From: Didymodactylos carnosus
Lineage: Eukaryota; Rotifera; Eurotatoria; Philodinida; Philodinidae
Assembly: GCA_905250885.1 (NCBI GenBank)
Contig: CAJNOQ010002351.1
Location: 1-24,786, forward strand
DNA: 24,786 nucleotides
Reading direction: 5' to 3'
Both the position numbers and the translations under genes were made by a program. Under the pieces are notes generated by a model. That model saw only the letters and a program-made list of their open reading frames with translations. It did not search any database and was not told where the DNA came from. Positions 10,501 to 20,500 of the stretch are shown in pieces (the stretch's first letter is position 1; every line of letters begins with the position of its first letter).

Positions 10501-12571
10501 TAAGTGTGTTAATTTCATATTTAATAGACTCCATACACTATGTGTCTTCTTTTCCAAATTAACTGTGAAACGTTCAAAATCTGTATTACATAAAAATGTG
10601 CCATGTAAACATGTGTAAGTATGACTGGCTAATTTAAGCTTAAAGAGATAATAAACATCAATAACAAAATAAGTTATTCTAATCAGAATGTATAAAAAAA
10701 AAGAGTTAACATACCAAGAACATTTCATTGAACTCGAATGATACTGGATTTTGTACCTGCAACTGGTAAACACAATCCAACCATTGGAGAAATACTGGAC
10801 TACGTTCATTTGGATCAGTTGCTCCGACTCCATGACCACAACGATCAGCAAACTTGTGTCCGAATGCAATCCATTCACGTTGAATTAGAGTTTGAAAACC
10901 CTAAAATAGAAGAATTTTGATAATACAAATTATAGAAAGTACATGAATAAGTCTCACTTCAATTGTTCGATAGTGTGGATCCAACATAATTTGAGCAAGA
11001 GCTGTAATTTGTGGTGTACGATCCCAACCGTCTGAACAATGGACTAGCACTGGACGTGATTGTTTATCGATTGCTGTTGCCACAAAACTAGCTGCAGCTA
11101 ATAATAATGATATATTGTGAAGCCATCGTGAAGACTCCAGTTGTGATAACCAACTAAAATAATACAAGCGGCAGTGTGCAATAGTCCCAACACTTATGCA
11201 GTAATTACGTAAAATTAGGAAACATACTGACTTAAAAGGCGACAAAGGAAAATAGCTTGTACAAATAATTTCTCCATTTTGGATTAGAAAATATTCTTTT
11301 TTTCTCTCTCAAAATCATCAAAAAGCGCCTATATAATATAACAAGATAAAATTACCATTCTCCAGGTCCACTGGCTATTGAAGCTCTTAACGTTTGTGCA
11401 CTTTTCCGAATGGCATGTATATTGGGCAAATTCATAAACTGTACTTCGCAATCCGTATAATAGGGTGGATACTCAAAGCCTCCACCTTTGGCACGATTTG
11501 CAATTGCTGCAGCATAACTACGAGCATCAAGTATTAATAAACGATTTGAACCAAGTTCACCAAAAACAGAAGAGAAATATTCATTAATAATAACTCCTTT
11601 TTTTTTCTTCAAAATTTTAACTTACGATTAGGATCTGTACCACAAGATTCAATAATGGCTGCGATCATTTTTTCATCTTCTTTGGAACGCCAAAATAACC
11701 ATCCAACTTCAGGCTGACTAGTTCGAGCAATAACAGCTCCATTTTGATGTCTAAAAAATTAGAAGTAATAAATTAAATTTCTAAAACATAAGATTGTTTA
11801 GCATATAGAAATATATGATATAGAAAATCGTCAACGTTATATTTATTACGGGAATAGAAATAATTAAATAACTCAGACAAACCTCCATACAACAGTTGGA
11901 AATCTTCTATATGATCTAAATTTAGCCACTTCATTTAATTCTTCATCTGTAATTGATGCTGGAACTATACAATATTCAGGATAACTTGAACATAATTTAT
12001 ATTTTTTATTTATGCTTGTTGAACGCCATGGATGTGAGTCTAATTGTAATCTTGATATTTCTTCCTGAAATCGATCTCGATTATGTTGTGTTTGTCGTTC
12101 TCCCTCAGGTATGGGTGTGGCTTGGGCAAATTTGACAGCGAATAAATCATCAATCGTTAATGGCGGCGAGATTGAATCAGATATTTTTTTAAACCATAAC
12201 GAACATTTCTCTCCGGTAAAAAATGTTAAACGAAAATATCGAATATCTTTACAATGAACGTATAAATAAAGGTTATCTTTAATTTCAATATAATCAATTA
12301 AACGTGTAGGACAATTAATAAATGAGCTGTCATTTGAAAATATAAATAGACGATAACATGTTAAATAAATCAGACCATCGGCCGATGAACAATGATGAAT
12401 GACATCTTCACCTGGTAATAACTCGAATGGTAATTCATTTACATTTGTTGAGGATGGTTCTATTGTACTATTTGAGCCATTTGATGGAACATTTACCGAA
12501 TAACTTTTTAATGCTGGTAATTCATTGATCACATGTAGATCATCATCTTCAACTGATGATGGAACAACCAT
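7580..12571 (-). CDS. MTMR3: Myotubularin-related phosphoinositide 3-phosphatase with FYVE domain (MTMR3/MTMR4 class)
   Basis: Model: complement(join(7580..7919, 7981..8000, 8062..8241, 8403..8486, 8573..8710, 9670..10401, 10468..10638, 10715..10900, 10958..11153, 11356..11596, 11626..11750, 11883..12571)), 1033 codons plus stop, one frame throughout. The family removes the 3-phosphate of PI3P and PI(3,5)P2 on endosomes and autophagosomes. PH-GRAM spans residues about 45-150; the phosphatase domain starts near KLCSSYP (about 190), contains GAVIARTSQPEVGW and LLILDARSYAAAIANRAKGGG, and has the loop HCSDGWDRT with catalytic Cys391 and Arg397, so it should be active. Residues about 537-780 are a Ser/Asn-rich linker with a His run. 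A short coiled coil (about 827-854) precedes a complete FYVE finger (about 891-960): WIPD, RKHHCRRCG and eight Cys. Human MTMR3 and MTMR4 are near 1200 residues with the same domain order. The start is the first ATG before the PH-GRAM domain. Intron 2 is abnormal (29 or 44 nt, see findings). The head-to-head neighbour is ZNFX1. Confidence 0.93.
7981..8000 (-). other. MTMR3: 20-nt microexon encoding the FYVE RKHHC core
   Basis: The exon reads V-R-K-H-H-C plus two bases, flanked by acceptor TTTTCAG and donor GTAATT with a 61-nt intron on each side. Skipping it would shift the frame and remove the conserved basic R-K-H-H-C-R patch that contacts PI3P in FYVE domains. Including it restores RKHHCRRCGDVFCHSC exactly, which is why I include it. 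Confidence 0.9.
8872..8891. repeat. Near-palindromic 20-mer, copy 1
   Basis: This reads TATATCATGATCGGGATATA and differs from the copy at 9511-9530 by one base. The context downstream (AAAATTTTG then GTAAAAA) is also shared with the degenerate copy at 9539. Confidence 0.75.
9511..9530. repeat. Near-palindromic 20-mer, copy 2
   Basis: This reads TATATCCTGATCGGGATATA, self-complementary except for one mismatched base pair in the middle. Degenerate half-copies follow at about 9539 and, inverted, at about 9584-9600. Confidence 0.75.
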
Positions 12572-14525
12572 AATAGTTTCGATATGTTAAATATATGAAT
12601 AGAATATGAAAAGAAAATTCAGACTGCCTTGCGTTTACATACACCTATGCATAATCTAAAATGAAAAATTATGTCATACATTCTTTATAACGCATCTTTC
12701 TGATGAAACTAAAATATTGTCTTATATACTATGAATAAGATCACAAGAATTCTTCGAAAAAATTATAGAGGATGGTGAAGATAAAAAATAATTTCTTCAT
12801 CCGGGAAGTGGATAAGAGTAAGATGTTCAATTAACAAGGTTAGTTACTTTCTTATTTCATTTTATCATAAGGATAGCTCATAGACTAGCGCACAATGTCT
12901 ACTGTAGACGCAACCAAGCCGGATCGATGCCTCTTTATGAGAGTGATCAAGTCGACTTGGACTATGATATTTGGTTTACAATGTTTCATAGTCTGGAGAG
13001 TATTGAGAGGTAACATCAATGCGATGTTTCTTTAGTTTAATTCAGTAACATTTCTAACTGTGAAATTTCTGAACAGAGGGTCGAAAAGTACCTGTCCCCA
13101 TTGAAAAATGATCCTTCTCAATTATGTGAATGGAGAAGCTCTGCGAAGAGAATGCAGTTAGTAATGTTTGATTGACACCTTTTTTTCTCAATGAGTCATA
13201 TATCGTATGAGAGGGTCAGAACACAAAGAATAATTTTTATCCGTAGTACAATCAAGCATATGTGTAATAAATATTGCGATGAATGAGAATTTATAAAAAA
13301 AAAAGTATAAAATAAAGAACACATCATATTTGTTGTTTTTGATTGTATTACGATTTTAGTTCTTCCTTGTTGTCTGTTAATTTTGTTTTTTTCCTACATT
13401 CCATTAGTAGAAATGTAATGCGTTACATTGCTCACATTTTTTTTCCATATTGATATATATATATGTGTCTAGACGATATGCGTCCTAATCGTCCAATCAA
13501 CATATTGTAGAAAAGTCACTTGATTCTGTAAGTTTATAGCTTGAACAGGAAAAACAGTCGGGAGTTAAATGAAATGACTAGTCGTAAATGTAACGTGCAC
13601 TAGTCAATTTTACGTCAGTGACTCAAGATGCTGAAAAGTTGCGCCATCTACTGATAAGTGATGTTAAAAAACAAACATTTTAAATCTTTTGTTTATCACG
13701 TGCATAAAAATTCGAATGTGGATTATGAATAACGCTTTTCTTTTCAGTCCTTAAAAATAGATTTCGGGATTTTCCACATTTAATTCTTCCCTATACAAAA
13801 CACATGTTACAAAAGATGAAACTCTCAGAAAAGTTCCATGGAAGCTTCCATCGTAACTTGAATTATACAAAGAAATACGATGAATATAAATTATTTATCG
13901 ATTGCACTTACCCTTTTTTTAACAAATCATTTGAAAAAATCAATTATAAGCTGTGTGCGTTGGCTAGCTATTCTGCATACAATTACACGAAGCGTGTTAC
14001 CCTGTGTCAAAACAAAATAAACACTTCTAAATTCATGGTTTTGTTATTTATTTATTTAGACTTATTTCTGGATAAAATACTTTCTCAAAGGATGTTCTTG
14101 AAAGACGGACGATAAAAATGGCGTTTTTATCCATTCTTTTATCTTCAAATAAAACGAGAACTAAATATTGTTTATTTTTAAAATGAAATTTTTAACGGTT
14201 GAGGTCGGATAAACACTTTAAGTGTGTATGTATTTTTGTCATACGTCTTTTAACGACATTTCATTCGTTTTTAGTTGCTTCAGCATTAGACACCTTTTCG
14301 ATATAAGAAAAATGGGTATGTGCCCGTTTTTTTCAAAAATTCAGCTGTTTTCTTTTTGTTGTTCTTTCACTCTTTCATTATTGATATAGTTGTCTACTCA
14401 CTTTATTTTTAGAATTTTCCCATTTTAAGTACACAAATTCTACATCTCTTTCATAAATGAAGCTTCAACATTCTCACAGTACACAACACATTGAACTTCA
14501 TCAATTTCGATAAGAAAAAAAGAGA
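12572..14525. promoter_or_regulatory. Divergent intergenic region between MTMR3 and ZNFX1
   Basis: These 1.95 kb separate the start codons of two oppositely transcribed genes, so both promoters should lie here. Visible sequence signals: palindromes GTCTAC-T-GTAGAC (12897-12909) and CAAGTCGACTTG (12948-12959); AATGTAA-TGCG-TTACATT (13412-13429); two ACTAGTC-containing words (about 13575-13606); and TTACGTCA followed by TGACTCA (13610-13625). A 103-codon plus frame at 13804-14115 has no recognisable motif and I do not call it a gene. No tRNA was seen. Confidence 0.55.
13610..13625 (+). promoter_or_regulatory. Adjacent CRE-like and AP-1 consensus sites
   Basis: TTACGTCA (13610-13617) matches the ATF/CREB-type half of bZIP consensus sites. 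TGACTCA (13619-13625) is the exact AP-1 heptamer. Only one base separates them. They are about 900 bp upstream of the ZNFX1 start codon and about 1.04 kb upstream of the MTMR3 one. Function is inferred from motif identity only. Confidence 0.35.
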
Positions 14526-17500
14526 ATGACTAGGCGTTCGCCATTTGATAATAATACACGTGACGGATACACTAGAATAAGAGAAGAACAACGCGGAAGT
14601 GGATTTATACATGGGAATAGTTCAAGACCCCAAACGTTTAATACCCATTCACAACAAAATTCAGGTTCAGCAAATAACCGGTATAAACTCAGTAAATGTT
14701 TTGGTGCTATATTTCTTCGTTCTATGGTTTTTTCTATTTAGCCAACAAGAAAGTTCTATACAAAATGAAACCAGATACGGTGGCGGACGTGGTAACAATA
14801 TTCGAGCTACTTCTGGGGGAGTGCGACATACAAATCGACGTCAAGTATTGAGAACACAACCATCGTCTCTTTCAAACAGTACAACTGGTGGAAAAACAAC
14901 AGAAAAGTAACTATACACTAGAATAGTCACTGATTACATGAATTGTAAAAAGGGCTCATATAATAAATTAGATGGATACCCATGTTTTCAATTGTGATAA
15001 ACTTGCGTCACAATGTTATCGTATTTTGTCGAACCATACGGATGAATAGCGCACAGTTCTTGCTATAATTATATTGCAGCTAAAAGTCGTGGTAATGATA
15101 TAACAGAGCGGACTTTCTAATTTAAGTTATAGTTTTGTTGGTAAATAGATTTTTTTGAAAAAGATTTTATAGGTTTGAGTTTTTAAATTAAAATACTCGT
15201 AGAAACTTTTGTTGCAAAATTTCAGAAAATTCGGTTCTATTAAGTCATTCCTATATATTCTTACAATTTAAAAAAATCTCTAGATGTGAAACACCTGATT
15301 TAGACGTTGGGCAATTTCCGAGATGAAATGATCAACAAACACGGAAATGATCTTAAATATTATTTGATAATAGAAACGACAATTTCTGTTTGTCATATTA
15401 TTCTACAGAACTCTAACTTGACAATAGAAGACTGATGACTGATAACCTAATTTTATTTGTGTTTGTTTAGGGCATCCGATTTACCACACATAGGCTACAA
15501 TATGTTACTTGAAATGTCAAATAAAGAGCCAGATATTCTGATTATTGATGTGTTGCGTCCGTATTTTCAATTTAAAACATTTTTGAACGATGATCGAATG
15601 AAAATAAAATACGATTGGATAAAAACCATGACAGATATTTTAGAAAAAATCATTTCATGCACTGAACAACGTGAACGTGTTGCGCAAATCTTATCTATGA
15701 TATTAGGATCAAAATATTTGGATGGTGTTCATGAAGAAATTAGAAAACCCGATAATAAAACAAAACAGTTAAAATATGATTTTATTCATTCGTTTTTAAA
15801 GATTAGTGATTACATGTTAACTATCATGCCTCATAGTGAAAATGATCTCAGTAAAATTATCGAACGTGTACAAGTTACATTACCGAAAATGATTGAAAGT
15901 GAGGTATGTCGATTTTTGTATCGTCATTTGGTGACTTAGGGAGTAAGGTTTTCATACAGTTAATTATATTAAAGTCGCTTACTTGTCTCGCTGAAGGCAA
16001 AGATATTACTTTAGTATGAGTGTTTTCTTTTTGACTGATAATATTTTTTCGATAGTTATTTTATTCAAGTAAATATTGTAGTACGTGAGAATGTAGTTTA
16101 GAAAATAGAATATTCATTGCGAATATAAGAGCAGGTACTTAGTTACACAGTCTAACTTCACTTAGATTCGTATAGAATGGTAGTTATGTATTTTTCTCTT
16201 CTAGAACGTTCAAAATATTAAATTGTTACTCGACAAGGTTCTTGCAAATTCCACCGCAATTTATGAACGGAAACAACAACAAACAAGTTCAAAAGCTACA
16301 ACTCATCATCATAATTCACTTGGACCACCACCAAATAACTATCGTGACTTAAGTGTGATACCAACAATGAATGAAATATTAGAACAACAAACAGTCTATT
16401 TACGAGAAAATATCATTAACGGTGTTTATGAATCAGCCGACCATTATTTAGATGTCCATTTTCGTTTGTTACGTGAAGATTTTGTTGAACCGTTGAGAGA
16501 AGGAATAGATCATTTTATTTGTGCAAAAGAACAGCGTAATTTGAATGTTCGAATATATAAAAATGTACGAAATTTAGGACCTAGAATAACAAAATCGAGT
16601 TTAGTCTATGAAATCCAATTAGACCCACAGACAACATCAAAAATTTATTGGGAGAATAGTCGACGACTTATTTATGGAAGTTTATTAGCAATTACAAATG
16701 ACGGATTTAAAACATGTGCTTTGGTCACGGTTGAAGATCGTACAGATATCCAAAAGAATTCAACTCTATTTGTAGGTGATCTATATTGTTCGGGAATTCT
16801 GCCAGTTCATCTATTTTTTCCTTGTTTTAGGTTCGTGGTCATTATGGAATAAATTACAATGCCAATCATCTCCATATTTCTCAATTGCTATTGTCTAGTC
16901 AATTAACAATGTTAGAAACAACTGCCTATTTCGAAAGCTATCGTCCCGTTCTTTCTGCTCTTCAACAAATCCAAGCTGCTCAATTTCCATTAGCACCATA
17001 TATATTGAAGTTAGATAAAGATGTTATACCACCATCTTACGTTAATGCTACAACAAAGTACGATTTTACGCCATTATTAGTCAAACCAAATGCACGTGTA
17101 ACAACAACAACAGCAATGGGTGGCCAATTCAATATTCAATATTCTGAAAATGTACAACGAACCTATACATCTGTTACATTATTAAATAAAGATGAATGGC
17201 CAACAAGTGAACAAATGAAACTAAATTCATCACAACGTGATGCACTTGAACTGGCATTAACCAAAAAAGTTGCACTTATACAAGGACGTAAGCATCTTCA
17301 TTAGAATAATAATCATAGATCAATAACAATCGGATGTTTTATTTCTAGCGCCTGGCACGGGTAAAACATATCTTGGTGTTAAAATAGCGGAGTTACTGCT
17401 TTACAATAGATCTATTTGGTGTCGACCTGGTAGTACATCGACGCCTATACTTATGGTCTGTTATACAAATCATGCATTAGACCAATTTTTAGAACAAATT

Positions 17501-20500
17501 ATATCTCGTCTCAATTTGACTGATGGTATATATATATATGACTTTAAATTTCCTTATTTTTAAAATCATTTCTAAATTTCTAGGTCTGATACGTGTCGGT
17601 GGCCGATGTAAAAATCCTGTTATTCAGCCGTTTTCATTGATAGAAGCGCGAAAGCGTTCTCGTGAACATCGTCTAACACCTAGACATTTATTTGAACAAA
17701 AACGTCAAATAATGAATAAAAAACATGATGCTGAAAAAGCAGTGCAAGAGAAAGAAGCACTTATCAAACAATCAAAGACAAATATTTTACGTTTATCACT
17801 ATTAATGACTGAAAATATAATTGATGTTGATCATTGGACATCATTATTATCAAGGAATAGGGGCTCTTTATCGGAAACAGTTCTTATTGACTGGCTCGGT
17901 ATAGGAACGAACGTTTTTGACGATGATGAAAGCAACAATTTACTTGAAGTAATTGAAAGCGATATTCCAATTCCAATTATTCCAAAATTATTAATGGGCC
18001 AAGGCAAACCAGGTAAATAGAAACTTTTCACGCTAAACTATCCTTCATAAATTTAAATATTCCTCTCATATCTCAAGAAGCTTGGTCTGTTCTTGCTGTT
18101 TTCTATAATGACTTTCTTTTTTTAAACAGATCAAGAAGCAGAGGATCGGCGACAGTTAGAAGAGGCTATTCGCATGTCGCTAGAAACGAATGACATACAG
18201 CTTGAATCGATACAAAATGACCAAGAAGATCAAAATGAAGAGGAAGAAGAAGAGGAAAGACGACGTTTGGAGGATGTAGAAATCGATGAGGAATTTCATT
18301 CGTTTTCATCAAAATCATCGTTATCGTCACAGTCTTCTGTAACATCAGAAGATGTTAATGTTGGTGAAGCAAATGATAAAGAGTACGAATGGCACTCCGC
18401 TATGAAGAATAGAAAACGAAAACAATTAATATCTAAAATAATCAATACACGTACAACGTTAACGGATGATGATGTTGAACAAATTCACGAAAATTTATGG
18501 AATTTGTCAATGAAACAACGTCGTAATTTGTATCAATATTGGCTGTCAAAATTTCAACAAAACTGTGCCGGTATGCTATTCATTTTTTTTAATTGTGTGA
18601 TGAAATCGTTCGTTTATTACACTATTGGTGAAAGGGTAATGATATTTTAATATGCGCTACGATGATTTTTGTTAAACAAATATAAACTTGTGCATAACCA
18701 AAAATAACCCCTATAAAAAATCATTATGTACTAATACGTAATATCGACACTCCTCGCGATATTATAACATATTATTGTATCATTAGTATTTTCTACTGTT
18801 ATCAGATTTAATTGAACATGGTCGAAAATTATTTGAAGAATGTTCTCGAGAATATCTTGATTATTTAAAACTTGAAGATTATCAAATATTGAAAGATGCT
18901 GTCATTGTAGCAATGGTAAGATTTCATTGATTGTTAAAACATAAATTAAATTATTTATTTAATATTTCTTTTTAAGACGACAACATGTGCAGCACAATAT
19001 TTCAATGTTTTACAAAGATTAGGTTAGTTAACGATTATTATATTTTGTAGAATATATTGAATTCTATTAGTTATACCAAAAAGAGACCTATTTCTGTATC
19101 AAATACATCAATACTATCATAGCTTTCGATTTCTCCCTGGAAGTAGAACAATTTGAAATTTTACAAACAGTGACTATTAAAAGTAGAATGTTTATTTGAA
19201 ATTTTGAAGCGTTGTTGTTTTATTGATAGGTAGTAAAATAGTGATCGTAGAAGAAGCAGCCGAAATATTTGAAGCACATGTTATATGTTCATTGAGTCCA
19301 CAATGCGAACATTTAATATTAATTGGAGATCATGTTCAATTGCGTCCAAATCCAACAGTTTATCGATTAGCAAAAACATTTAACATAGATGTATCTCTTT
19401 TTGAGCGTTTTGTTCAAAATAAATTTCCGTCTGTTCGATTAAATATACAGGTACGTATATAACACGATATACTTTTAAAAATATAGTTTATTTTATTTAA
19501 TAATTATATTTATTTTAGCATCGAATGCGACCAGAAATATGTGAATTGATGAAACATTTTTATACTGATTTAGAAAATCATGATAGCGTTAAAACTGAAC
19601 GTGAACAAATAGTGGGAATTAAAGATAATTTATTTTTTATTAATCATTCATATAATGAGGAAATTGTTAGTGAAGGAAGTTCAAGAAGTAATCCATATGA
19701 AGCACATTATATCGTTGAATTAGCCTATTACTTAATTAAGCAAGGTTATACAACATCACAGATAACAATATTAGTGATGTATTTGGGACAACGACAACTA
19801 ATTGTAAAATTAACAAGACAACGTCCATTGTTAAAAGGGATAAAAACAATGACAGTCGATAATTATCAAGGTGAAGAAAATGATATTATTCTGTTGTCAT
19901 TGGTTCGAAACAATTCAACAAATGATATTGGATTTTTAAAAATAAAAAATCGAATATGTGTAGCACTGTCACGAGCGAGATGTGGATTTTATATTTTTGG
20001 AAATTTACGCATGTTACAAGAAGCTAATGAAATGTGGAAAAATATTGCAACAACATTAATTGCGATGGACGCCGTTGGAAAAGGTAATGTATTTTTCTTT
20101 TGTTATTGTGTATAGAAACATTATGAAATCGACTTATATATGTAGTGGTTTTGAGAAAGATTTTTAGACTAAACGAACAAGTTTTCACAGAGATATAAGA
20201 CTTATGAGGAACTGAAACTGCTGATTATTCACTGAATCAAAAAATAAAATAAAATTTTTGTGTTTTTCTGGAGAATTTGTTTGTTCCCCCCCGAAAACTT
20301 GCTTTACTATCTGGGTGTATCAGAATGGATAGATCGTGAGAGATCTGGTTTTTACAAAGTGGTTTATATAAATCTTGGGAGACTTATTAACAAATAGCAA
20401 CACACACATCAAATTCAAGATCAGCTTCAAAAACAAACCTTGAAGAACTATGTTTTATGAAACTGGTGATCTTATTGTCTGAGAAAGTTCCTTCGTCAAC

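Noticed and set aside
13804-14115. 103-codon plus-strand open frame between MTMR3 and ZNFX1
   Set aside because: No recognisable motif, no splice context and Lys/Asn/Phe/Tyr-rich composition expected from AT-rich DNA. It lies in the presumed promoter region.
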